From NCBI GenBank assembly GCA_029547805.1, contig JAKPOP010000030.1, positions 1-62,245 on the forward strand: a stretch of 62,245 nt of DNA, given 5' to 3'. Under the pieces are notes generated by a model that worked only from the letters and a program-made list of their open reading frames with translations, had not been told where the DNA came from and did no database searches. Positions 27,762-36,126 of this stretch are shown here, one piece after another. Positions within the stretch are counted from its first letter, which is position 1. Each line of letters opens with the position of its first letter. This DNA is from Deltaproteobacteria bacterium. GTDB lineage: Bacteria > Myxococcota_A > UBA9042 > DTJE01. The position numbers and the translations under genes are program-made.

Positions 27762-29152
27762 GATCCCCTCCCGAGCGCATCGGCCTGTTCGAGACCCAGG
27801 CGGCGCATCCACTTCCACAACGTGATCCGATGAATGCCAAGACGACGGGCCGCCTCGGTCCGGTTTCCCCCCGATGCCCGGAGGGCCTCGACGACCCGAT
27901 CCGCATCGGAAGGCCCAGGTCTGCTGGATGATCGCAACAGGGGAATGTCCTGGCAGATCTCGCTGGGGAAATGCCCGTCCTCGAGCCATTCCCCCCGGGA
28001 CATCACGAAGGCGTACTCGATGGCGTTCTCCAGTTGCCGCACGTTTCCCGGCCAGGAATACTGGACCAGTCGTGACAGTATCCGCTGGCTCACCCCGACC
28101 ACCTTGCGCCCGAAGATCGGGTTGAACCGCTCGATGAAATGCTGGACCAGCAAGGGGATGTCGGAGGCCCTCTCCCGGAGCGCCGGGACATGGATCGGCA
28201 ACACGGCCAGGCGGTAGTAGAGGTCCCGGCGAAACCCTCCGTTCTCCGCCAGGGCCTGGAGGTCCCGGTTCGTGGCCGCGATGACCCGGATGTCCACGCG
28301 GACCGGGCGGGTCTCGCCCACCCGTTCGAACTCCCGTTCCTGAAGCACCCGGAGCAACTTGACCTGGACCATCGGAGGAACGTCCCCGATCTCGTCCAGG
28401 AAGATCGTGCCGCCGTGGGCGGCCTCAAAGCGGCCAGTCCGGTTCTGGATGGCGCCGGTGAACGCGCCGCGGACATGCCCGAACAGCTCGCTCTCCAGCA
28501 GCGACTCCGACAGGGCCGCACAGGAAACCCGTCCGAAGGGCCCCTCGCGGCGATCCGATGCCTCGTGGATGGCTCTCGCCACCAGTTCCTTGCCAGTGCC
28601 AGTCTCTCCCTGGATCAGCACCGAGGAACTGGTCCGCGCCGCAAGTTCGATGTGGCGCTGAAGGACCTCCATGGACGGATGATGTCCCACGAGGCGACAG
28701 CCTGCGGAACGACCGAGAGCCAGGCACCTCAGGCGAACCAGCTCGTTTCCCAGGTGCTCGATGGGATGAAGGTCGGTCACCACTTGCACCACGCCAAGCA
28801 CTCTCCCATTCTCATCCCTCATGGCCCGGGCATTCTTCAGAACCAGGATCGTGTTCCCATCCCGGGTCCGGATCAGGATCCGCTTTCCCAGGATCCCCTC
28901 GCCTCTGACCAGCGCGCACCCAGGGAGTCCAGGACGGCAGGGCTCGTCGGCGGTGCTGGCCAGCAAGGAACAGGGCTGCCCCAGGGCCTCGCCGGCGGAG
29001 TAGCCCGTCAACGCCTCCATCTGGGGGTTCCACCGGGTCATCCGGCCCTTCTCGTCCACGGTGAAGAGCCCCACGGGCATCAGGGCTTTCAGGGTCTCCA
29101 GCAGACGTCCCTGCAACGTCTTCTGCTGGTCCTCTTGATCCTTCCTGGCCAT
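27728..29152 (-). CDS. PAS-AAA+ sigma-54-dependent activator
   Basis: About 474 residues. A PAS domain (about 20-130) contains three cysteines (C61, C72, C79) that could be redox- or ligand-sensitive; AAA+ has Walker A GETGTGKE (182-189), an intact GAFTGA (229-234) and FLDEIGD; the C-terminus is a Fis-type HTH (GGNRTEAARRLGI). It should activate RNA polymerase-sigma-54 at the downstream cytochrome promoter. ATG 29152 follows GGGAGGG by 6 nt. The gene end contains the activator site, so it may also bind within its own gene. Confidence 0.9.
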   Translation of the reverse strand: MARKDQEDQQKTLQGRLLETLKALMPVGLFTVDEKGRMTRWNPQMEALTGYSAGEALGQPCSLLASTADEPCRPGLPGCALVRGEGILGKRILIRTRDGNTILVLKNARAMRDENGRVLGVVQVVTDLHPIEHLGNELVRLRCLALGRSAGCRLVGHHPSMEVLQRHIELAARTSSSVLIQGETGTGKELVARAIHEASDRREGPFGRVSCAALSESLLESELFGHVRGAFTGAIQNRTGRFEAAHGGTIFLDEIGDVPPMVQVKLLRVLQEREFERVGETRPVRVDIRVIAATNRDLQALAENGGFRRDLYYRLAVLPIHVPALRERASDIPLLVQHFIERFNPIFGRKVVGVSQRILSRLVQYSWPGNVRQLENAIEYAFVMSRGEWLEDGHFPSEICQDIPLLRSSSRPGPSDADRVVEALRASGGNRTEAARRLGIHRITLWKWMRRLGLEQADALGRGSHVADGNMRQP

Positions 29153-29301
29153 GTGCATCCCTCCCCGTGGAACCCTCCCCCATCCTGCATGATGTCGCTT
29201 CCGGGACATCTCTCCTCGGGCAACCTGACGGCGGGTCGGCCCCCGAAGCGGTGTCTCTTCCCCCCGCTGAGATGCCGGTTCTCCAGGACCCATATACGGG
29301 A

Positions 29302-29330
29302 TTGACTTGTCCGTCCGTTTCGTTGATGCT
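29302..29330 (+). promoter_or_regulatory. Candidate sigma-70 promoter
   Basis: TTGACT (29302-29307), a 17-bp spacer and GATGCT (29325-29330) lie upstream of the dehydrogenase start at 29358. The -35 has five of six matches and the -10 three, including A2 and T6. This is the only sigma-70-like pair seen in the 205-bp divergent gap. Confidence 0.28.
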
Positions 29331-29357
29331 TTTTATGTCATTGACTTGGAGCATCCG

Positions 29358-30221
29358 ATGACGCGTCGCAACACCACCGATGTCCGTCCCGGGGCCCGGG
29401 TGCTGATCACCGGGGCGGGCGGGGGGATCGGGCGATGCCTGGCCCGGGAGTTCGCCAGGGCCAGGTGCGTGCTGTTCCTGACGGATCGAGACGCCGAGGG
29501 CCTCGACCGGACCGCCGAGGAGGTCCGGGCCCTGGGAGCCGAGGTCTTCGTCCGGGCCGTGGACGTCACGGACCGGGAGGCCGTGGCCGCCTGCCTGCCC
29601 TGGGTCGAGAACCAGGGAGGGCCTCTGGATGTGCTGATCAACAATGCGGGGGTGGGCCACTCGGGGCCGCTGACGACGACCTCGTTCGAGGTCTGGCGCC
29701 GCCTCGTGGAGGTGAACCTCTTCGGGGCGATCCACCACGTGGAGACCTTTCTGCCCGGCATGCTGCAACGATCCCGGGGCACCGTGGTGAACGTCTCCTC
29801 GGGACAGGCCTTCTTCCGGCTCCCGGGCTGGGGCGCCTACGCGGCGGTCAAGGCGGCCCTGGGCATCTGGTCCGAGATGCTGGCCTTCGAAGTGGCGCCC
29901 CGAGGCGTCCGCATCGTGACCGCCTACCCATTCCTGGTCCGGACCGGCTTCTACCGGGACGTGGACCCGGGCCGGACCGCCTGGTCCCGGTGGTCGATGA
30001 GACTGCTGCCGCTCTGCTCCGTGTCCCCGGAATCGGCCGCCCGGCGGATCTTCCTGGCTGCTCGGAACGGAACCCGGGTGGAGTGGATGCACCCTCTCAA
30101 CCAGGTCGGCTTCTACCAGCACCTGCTTCCGCCGGTCGCGAACCTGTCCACCGCGATGCTGACGCGGCTGCTGGTCGGTCATCCAGAGGTCCCGTCTGCC
30201 ACTCCAGGAGGTGCCCCATGA
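29358..30221 (+). CDS. Short-chain dehydrogenase/reductase
   Basis: A 287-residue classical SDR. The cofactor motif is TGAGGGIG (19-26), followed by D in LTDRD (NAD preference likely), NNAG, and catalytic S-Y-K in VSSG and YAAVK. The extended C-terminus with a proline/leucine-rich helix resembles SDRs acting on sterols or long-chain lipids. ATG 29358 is chosen over an upstream GTG because the added residues do not fit the fold. Its stop overlaps the start of the next gene (ATGA). Confidence 0.85.
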   Translation: MTRRNTTDVRPGARVLITGAGGGIGRCLAREFARARCVLFLTDRDAEGLDRTAEEVRALGAEVFVRAVDVTDREAVAACLPWVENQGGPLDVLINNAGVGHSGPLTTTSFEVWRRLVEVNLFGAIHHVETFLPGMLQRSRGTVVNVSSGQAFFRLPGWGAYAAVKAALGIWSEMLAFEVAPRGVRIVTAYPFLVRTGFYRDVDPGRTAWSRWSMRLLPLCSVSPESAARRIFLAARNGTRVEWMHPLNQVGFYQHLLPPVANLSTAMLTRLLVGHPEVPSATPGGAP

Positions 30222-30727
30222 AGACCCGCCCCGTCACGCCGCCCCGGAAGTTGCCCCACCTGGGTTTCCGGATGCAGGAGGAGATGACCGGATGGCACGA
30301 GTTCCTGCCGGGGGAGGGCCCCGGGGGACGACTGCCGTTCTCCTTCCAGGTCACCTGGGGGATCGAGGACCTGGGACAGGCCCTCCAGTGGGAGCAGGGG
30401 CGTCCCCACCTGGTGGTGCCGCTCCAGGGAACCGTTCACCCTGGGGGCCTCTGCACTGAGGCCCCCTGTCAGGGCACCCTGGACCTGCGCTATCTGGTGG
30501 ACCGGCGCCTGATCTATGACTTCACCTTCCCCTGCGAGGGCCGGACGTTCCACTACGTCGGGCAGAAGGTGAACGTGCTGCCCCACAACCTCCCGGTCTC
30601 CCACACGACCTGCTTCGGGACCCTGACCGATGCCGACTCCGGGCGGCTCCTGAGCCGGGGGGTCACGCACTTCCGCCTGCGGACGCTGCCGTCCTTCCTG
30701 GCGTCGTTCCGACCCTGGCTGGGGTGA
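30218..30727 (+). CDS. Small protein resembling the accessory domain of sterol/GMC oxidases
   Basis: A 169-residue soluble protein. The pattern of an EEMTGW motif, a GIEDLGQAL segment, a PLQGTVHPGG strand, an YDFTF strand and FHYVGQKV resembles the roughly 150-residue domain fused to or encoded beside cholesterol-oxidase-type GMC flavoproteins and lipid-active SDRs. Its biochemical role is not established in those proteins. ATG 30218 has AGGAGG and overlaps the SDR stop, so the two are coupled and probably act together. Confidence 0.5.
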   Translation: MKTRPVTPPRKLPHLGFRMQEEMTGWHEFLPGEGPGGRLPFSFQVTWGIEDLGQALQWEQGRPHLVVPLQGTVHPGGLCTEAPCQGTLDLRYLVDRRLIYDFTFPCEGRTFHYVGQKVNVLPHNLPVSHTTCFGTLTDADSGRLLSRGVTHFRLRTLPSFLASFRPWLG

Positions 30728-30790
30728 CGGGGATCGAGGGGGATCCGCGGCCGCCGTCCCCGAGGAGACGGATCCACGGGACCCGCGGCA

Positions 30791-32830
30791 TCAGGACAGG
30801 ACGCGTTCGGCCAGGATCTCGGCCACGTCCTTGGTCCGCAGCGAGTCGGTCAGGTCCAGTTCCGCCACGCCGTCCTTGTTCATGACCAGGCAGAAGGGGC
30901 AGGCCGAGGCGATCACCTCGGGGTTCGCCCCCTGGAGCTGCTTGACCCGGGTGCGGTTGATCCGGTCCCCCTCGTGCTCCTCCTTCCACATCATGCCGCC
31001 GCCGGCGCCGCAGCACATGCCGTTCTCGCGGCTCTTCTCGATCTCGCCCAGCGAGATCCCGGGCAGGGCCCGGAGGACCTCCCGGGGCTCGTCGTAGATC
31101 CCGTTGTAGCGCCCGAGATAGCAGGAGTCGTGGAAGACCACCCGGAGGGCCTCTCCTCCGGCGGGGATCGTCAGGCGGCCCTCCCGGATCAGCTCGGCCA
31201 GCAGCTCGGTGTGGTGGACGACCGGGAACTCCCCGCCGAACTGGGGATATTCGTTGCGGATCGTGTTGTAGCCGTGGGGGCAGGTGGTCAGGATCCGCTT
31301 GAACTTGTACTGCTTGAAGACCTCGATGTTCTGCTGGGCCTGCATCTGGAAGAGGTACTCGTTGCCCAGGCGCCGGGCCGAGTCGCCACAGCAGCCCTCC
31401 TCGGGGCCAAGGATCGCGAAGTCCACGCCGGCCTTCTGGAGCAGCCGGGCCACTGCGGTGACGACCTTCTTGTTCCGGTCGTCGAAGGCCCCGGAGCACC
31501 CGAGGTAGAAGAGGACGTCGGTCTCGCCCTTCTCGCTGATCAGGGGCACGCCCAGTTCCTCGACCATCCAGAGGCCCCGCTCGCCCATGGGCAGCCCCCA
31601 GGGGTTCGACTTGTTCTCCAGGTTCTTCATCGTGGTGGCGACCTCCGGAGCCATGTCGCCATCCATCAGCGTGAGCCGCCGCCGGTAGTCCACGATCTTG
31701 TCCGTGTGGGTGATCAGCAAGGGGCAGTTCTCCTCGCAGGACCGGCAGGTCGTGCAGGCCCAGATGGCCTCGCGCTTCACCGCGTCGATCAGCGTGGTGC
31801 CCGACTCGGCCGTGTCCTTCCCGGCCAGGATCTCCGCCTCGTGGGCCTTCACGTAGTCCCGCATGTCCACGATCAGCATCTTGGGGCTCAGGGTCTTGCC
31901 CGTGGTCACCGTGGGGCAGGTCATCGTGCACCGGCCGCACTCGGTGCAGGAATACCCGTCGAAGATCTGCTTCCAGGTCAGTTCCCGGGGCTCGTTGACC
32001 CCGAAGGTCTCCTGGTTCTCGATGTCCCGGATCGGGGCCAGGGCGCCGGGGGGATCGAGTTTCGCGAAGAAGGTGTTGGGAATCGAGGTGATCACGTGGA
32101 AGTGCTTGGACCGGGGCAGTTCGTTCAGGAAGAACAGCAGGATGCCCAGGTGCAGGAACAGCATGACCGTCTGGAAGCCGTCCAGGAAGCCCGGCGACGA
32201 CGAGGCGAACCAGGACCCGACGAAGGCGCTGACCGGGGCCATGGCCTTCTCGTGGGAAAGGGCCTCCTTCAGCGTCGCCGTCATCGCGGTGCCGGAGGCG
32301 TCGGCGAGGCCGGCCCAGGCAAACCGGGAGCCGTCGTAGAGGAAGTCCGTGATCATCAGGCCGCCGATCAGGCCCAGGACCAGGTAGCCGCTGAAGTTGA
32401 TGGTCAGGCGCTTGGGCTTCAAGAGCCACCGGCGGCCCCAGGCCCAGGTCACCATCGCCAGGACGACCAGTTCCGTCCAGTCCTTCAGGAAGGTATAGAC
32501 CCCCTCGAGACCCTTGGAGAACCAGAAGAGGGTCCAGTTGGACTCGGGACCGACGAAGCCCCGCCCGATCAGGGAGATGGACCGGACCAGCAGCACGAGG
32601 AAGCCCCAGAAGATCAGCGCATGCATCAGGCCGGGGGCGGGATCCTTGAAGAGCTTCTTCTGGAAGAAGGCGACCCGGAGCATCGTCTCGATGCGCTCGC
32701 CGATGCGGTCCCAGCGCACCTCGGGACGGGCCTTCAGGAGGACCTGGATCTTGACCTTCATGATCGCCACGAAGAAGGCCAGCGCGACGACCAGCATCAG
32801 GGCTGTCAGGACCGGGTAGAGGATGGACAT
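30791..32830 (-). CDS. ETF:quinone-type Fe-S membrane oxidoreductase (HdrD-like)
   Basis: A 679-residue protein. Five or six membrane segments (to about 260, NarI-like) are followed by two [4Fe-4S] sites, CTECGRCTMTCP (about 295) and CTTCRSCEENCP (about 357), and two CCG domains (EEGCCGD about 477, NGMCCGAGGG about 607). This domain order matches the membrane oxidoreductases that pass electrons from electron-transfer flavoprotein to (mena)quinone during acyl-CoA oxidation, known as EMO in Geobacter-like bacteria. No etfAB genes are in the window. It fits with the fatty-acid and propionate genes nearby. Confidence 0.85.
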   Translation of the reverse strand: MSILYPVLTALMLVVALAFFVAIMKVKIQVLLKARPEVRWDRIGERIETMLRVAFFQKKLFKDPAPGLMHALIFWGFLVLLVRSISLIGRGFVGPESNWTLFWFSKGLEGVYTFLKDWTELVVLAMVTWAWGRRWLLKPKRLTINFSGYLVLGLIGGLMITDFLYDGSRFAWAGLADASGTAMTATLKEALSHEKAMAPVSAFVGSWFASSSPGFLDGFQTVMLFLHLGILLFFLNELPRSKHFHVITSIPNTFFAKLDPPGALAPIRDIENQETFGVNEPRELTWKQIFDGYSCTECGRCTMTCPTVTTGKTLSPKMLIVDMRDYVKAHEAEILAGKDTAESGTTLIDAVKREAIWACTTCRSCEENCPLLITHTDKIVDYRRRLTLMDGDMAPEVATTMKNLENKSNPWGLPMGERGLWMVEELGVPLISEKGETDVLFYLGCSGAFDDRNKKVVTAVARLLQKAGVDFAILGPEEGCCGDSARRLGNEYLFQMQAQQNIEVFKQYKFKRILTTCPHGYNTIRNEYPQFGGEFPVVHHTELLAELIREGRLTIPAGGEALRVVFHDSCYLGRYNGIYDEPREVLRALPGISLGEIEKSRENGMCCGAGGGMMWKEEHEGDRINRTRVKQLQGANPEVIASACPFCLVMNKDGVAELDLTDSLRTKDVAEILAERVLS

Positions 32831-32896
32831 GCGGACCTCCTTTGTTGCCTGGGCCGCGGGTTGACGCGGCGCGCCAACGACTTCCTGACGGCGATG

Positions 32897-33634
32897 CTAT
32901 GTTCGGAGCAGCCGGAAAGTAAAGGAGGAAATTTGATCGTGACGCAGCCGGAGTTCCCGGTCCGTGGGGGGAAGAAACCCGTCGGGCCCCGGACCGGGGT
33001 CCCGCCGGAAGAGTCCCGTCTCCAGGAAGGAACGGGCCATGGCCTGGAGGTAGAGAGGCACGTCGGACTTCAACGTCAGGGTCCCGTCGGGGCCGAGGAC
33101 GTGAGCCAGCGCCGCCGCCATCCGGGCCCCGTGGCGACGATGGGCGTGGCGTCGCTTCCACCAGGGGTCCGGGTAGAGCAGCCACGCCTGAGAGGCCCGC
33201 CCGGCAGGCACCAGCAGCGGCAGGGTCGCCCGGGCATCCCCCCAGACCATGAACAGGCGCTTGATCCCCAGGCGGTCGGCCTTCTGAAGCCCCTTCAGGC
33301 AGAAGCCCAGGCGGGTCTCGCACCCCAGCAGCACGAGGTCGGGCCGGGCCTGGGCGACTCCTCGGAGAAAGCGTCCCATCCCCGAGCCCACCTCGACGCC
33401 CAGGGGAGACGCAGGATCCTCCTGAATGGCGCGGTCGAAGGCCTCCCGGGAGGCGGGGTCCCCGGGAATCACCAGGCGGGGATGGGCGGGGATCCGGGAC
33501 GGTCGGGACAGGTTCAGCCGGGCCCGACCCCCGATGAGGTCCTCCCCGAGGTCGTCCTCGTACTCCCGGAACGGCTTCAGAAAGCGATCGGCATAGGGCT
33601 CGTTGCGACGATCCCGGCTTCCGGGTCCCGGCAT
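32897..33634 (-). CDS. trmB: tRNA (guanine-N7-)-methyltransferase
   Basis: A 245-residue protein. VEVGSGMGRF is the SAM motif and LLYPDPWWKRRHAHRR matches the strongly conserved TrmB substrate/catalytic segment. It methylates G46 in the tRNA variable loop. The N-terminal 60 residues are longer than in many homologs. ATG 33634 has GGGAGG 6 nt upstream; the open frame further upstream has no ribosome site. It lies 66 bp upstream of the EMO-type gene on the same strand. Confidence 0.88.
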   Translation of the reverse strand: MPGPGSRDRRNEPYADRFLKPFREYEDDLGEDLIGGRARLNLSRPSRIPAHPRLVIPGDPASREAFDRAIQEDPASPLGVEVGSGMGRFLRGVAQARPDLVLLGCETRLGFCLKGLQKADRLGIKRLFMVWGDARATLPLLVPAGRASQAWLLYPDPWWKRRHAHRRHGARMAAALAHVLGPDGTLTLKSDVPLYLQAMARSFLETGLFRRDPGPGPDGFLPPTDRELRLRHDQISSFTFRLLRT

Positions 33635-33786
33635 GCGGACCTCCCCCGGGAGTTGTAGCAGCCTCCGTCCCATCGGGGAAGGGGTCGCGCCACGCCCCGT
33701 GCGCAGCGCGGGCGGTGGGACCGAGCCCTTCCCCTGTTCGACGCAATTCCGATAGACTATGGCAGCCGTCGGAGGAGGGAGTTCCC

Positions 33787-36099
33787 ATGCGCCGCGTCTG
33801 GTTGCCGTTGGTCGCCCTGGCCTGGACCCTGGCCTGCGGAGGAGGGTCAGGGGGATCGGACATCCCGGCCTGCATCGGACCTGCCTGCCCCGACGCGGTG
33901 TTGCCCGACGCGGGTCCGACGGACCCGGGCCCCGGGGACCCGGGACAGGACCCCGGCAGAGACACCTACGTCCCCCCCTGGGACTTCGGGGAGGAGACCG
34001 GGGACCCATGCAGCGAGTCTCCACGCCCCTTCGGTTGCCCCTGCGCCCAGATGACCGACTGCGCCAGCGGCTTCTGCGTGCTGAACCCTGACAACTCCCG
34101 CACCTGCTCCCAGACCTGCGTCGAGAACTGCCCCGAGGGCTGGGTCTGCCAGCAGACCTACATCGGCGGGGAGCCCATCAGCGTCTGCATGCCCTACCAG
34201 GACCCCCTGTGCCACAAGGCCTGCCTGGACGACGGGGTCTGCGGACTGGACACGCTCTGCGTGCGGTTCGAGACGAAGCAGTATTGCCTGCAGGGCTGCG
34301 GCGACAACCGGCCCTGCCCGGAGAACTACGACTGCCAGGAGGTCCAGAACGCCGCAGGGACGGTCACGGCGAAGCAGTGCGTGCCGGTCAGCGGCCACTG
34401 CGATTGTCCCCCGGACGTGGACTACCAGAACGACGTGAACCACTGCGGCACCTGCGAGACCCGCTGCGACTTCCCGAACGGCGTGCCGTTCTGCGACCAG
34501 GGCCACTGCGTGCTGGCGGGCTGCCTGGAGGGATACATTGACCTCAACGGCCGTCCCGATGACGGGTGCGAGTACCGGTGCACCTTCCGGAGCAGCGACG
34601 ACCGGCCGGACCCCGACGACGTGGCCGCCGCCTGCCAGGACGACCACTGCTATGACGCCAACTGCGACGGCATGGACGGCGTGGCCTCGAAGGGCGTCTT
34701 CGTGGACGCTGCCACGGGCGACGACCAGGACAACTTCCTGGGCGACCGGGGCCATCCCTTCAAGACCATCTCGGCCGCCATTGCCTTCGCGGCCTCCCGG
34801 GAGGACCGCCGGGACGTCTTCGTGAGCCGGGGACAGTACCGAGAGCAGGTGATCCTGGCGGAGGGCGTGAACCTCTACGGGGGGTACGACGCCGCCGGGA
34901 ACTGGCAGCGGAACATCGAACGCAACAAGACCCAGATCTCCTGGGACGGCGCCGAGCCCTCGGCGGTGCGGGCCGTGGTGGCCATGAACATCATCGGGGC
35001 AACGGACTTCGACGGGTTCTACGTGAAGGCCGCCAGCGCCTCCCTATCCGGGTCGTCGTCCTACGGGATGTACGTCTATCACTGCTCCGGCGGGCTCCGC
35101 ATCCGCAACAACACCATCGAGGGAGGCAACGGTGCCGATGGACGGGGCGGACGGGACGGCACCTACGGCCTCAACGGCACCAATGGAGGCACCGGTTCCA
35201 ACTCCTTCGAGTACGAGAACTGCTCCTTCCTGTGCAACGTCGCGGACTACAACGCCAATGCCGTCCCGGGCAACGGGGGCACGAGCCCCTGCGGGCAGAA
35301 CGGCGGCAAGGGCGGACGGGGCGGCAAGTCCGACCAGAGCGGCGAGGCCGGGGTCGCGGGGCAGGTGAACGGCGGTGCCCAGGGGTCGGCAGGCGGTCCC
35401 CAGTCCCGGGGCGGCGACGGCCAGCCGGGCCGGTCGGGCAACAGCGGCTCCCGGGGATCCGGCGGGGCCCCCGGGGGCGGCCTGAACCCCTCCAGCCTCT
35501 GGGTCCCGGCCAACGGGCAGGACGGCGGCGACGGGGAGCACGGCCGAGGCGGCGGCGGCGGCGGCGGCGGTGGCGGCGACAGTGGATGCTCCTTCGGCAT
35601 CTTCCTGTGCAAGAGCGCCGGGGCCTCCGGGGGCGGGGGCGGCGGCGGCGGCTGCGGGGGCATCGGAGGCAAGGGGGGAAGCGGCGGCGGCAGTTCCTTC
35701 GGCCTGTTCGTGCTGGAGGCGAGCCCGGTCATCGAGCGCAACGTGCTGGCCTCCCAGAATGGCGGCAACGGGGGCTACGGCGGCGCCGGCGGCGAGGGAG
35801 GCAAGGGAGGCCAGGCCGGGGCCGGCGGCAGCCCGGTGGACGATGACGGCGGCGCCGGCGGCAACGGCGGCAAGGGAGGGGACGGTGGCCGCGGCGGCGC
35901 CGGCGGCGGTGGTGCCGGGGGACTGACCTATCCCCTCTACATCCTGGGTGGGTCCTCGAGCCCGCAATGTTCCCGCAACGAGTATCAGGTCAACGGCTTC
36001 CCCGGCGCCGGGGGCGAGGGAGGCGACGGCCTCGCCAACAAGGGCGCCGATGGGTCCTCGGGACAGATCTTCGGCGCCGTGCCGACCTGCCTGCCGTGA
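33787..36099 (+). CDS. Cys-rich, Gly-rich surface lipoprotein (PGRS-like)
   Basis: A 770-residue lipoprotein (lipobox at TLACGG). Residues 70-290 are Cys-rich repeats of the Dickkopf/EGF-like type common in myxobacterial lipoproteins (CAQMTDCASGFC and following). From about 330 comes a right-handed beta-helix-like region (KTISAAIAFAA, NNTIEGGNG), and from 470 long Gly-rich tracts of GGxGGxGG type. It is probably a surface-exposed structural or adhesive protein. GGAGGAGGGAG precedes ATG 33787. The Gly tract is encoded by imperfect GGCGGC repeats and may vary in length. Confidence 0.65.
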   Translation: MRRVWLPLVALAWTLACGGGSGGSDIPACIGPACPDAVLPDAGPTDPGPGDPGQDPGRDTYVPPWDFGEETGDPCSESPRPFGCPCAQMTDCASGFCVLNPDNSRTCSQTCVENCPEGWVCQQTYIGGEPISVCMPYQDPLCHKACLDDGVCGLDTLCVRFETKQYCLQGCGDNRPCPENYDCQEVQNAAGTVTAKQCVPVSGHCDCPPDVDYQNDVNHCGTCETRCDFPNGVPFCDQGHCVLAGCLEGYIDLNGRPDDGCEYRCTFRSSDDRPDPDDVAAACQDDHCYDANCDGMDGVASKGVFVDAATGDDQDNFLGDRGHPFKTISAAIAFAASREDRRDVFVSRGQYREQVILAEGVNLYGGYDAAGNWQRNIERNKTQISWDGAEPSAVRAVVAMNIIGATDFDGFYVKAASASLSGSSSYGMYVYHCSGGLRIRNNTIEGGNGADGRGGRDGTYGLNGTNGGTGSNSFEYENCSFLCNVADYNANAVPGNGGTSPCGQNGGKGGRGGKSDQSGEAGVAGQVNGGAQGSAGGPQSRGGDGQPGRSGNSGSRGSGGAPGGGLNPSSLWVPANGQDGGDGEHGRGGGGGGGGGGDSGCSFGIFLCKSAGASGGGGGGGGCGGIGGKGGSGGGSSFGLFVLEASPVIERNVLASQNGGNGGYGGAGGEGGKGGQAGAGGSPVDDDGGAGGNGGKGGDGGRGGAGGGGAGGLTYPLYILGGSSSPQCSRNEYQVNGFPGAGGEGGDGLANKGADGSSGQIFGAVPTCLP

Positions 36100-36126
36100 C
36101 GTCCGCCAGGTGGACACCAGACCGCG

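Noticed and set aside
35270-36060. CRISPR or satellite array in the G-rich region
   Set aside because: The repeats are codon-level GGC/GGN repeats inside an open reading frame, with no constant repeat-spacer pattern.
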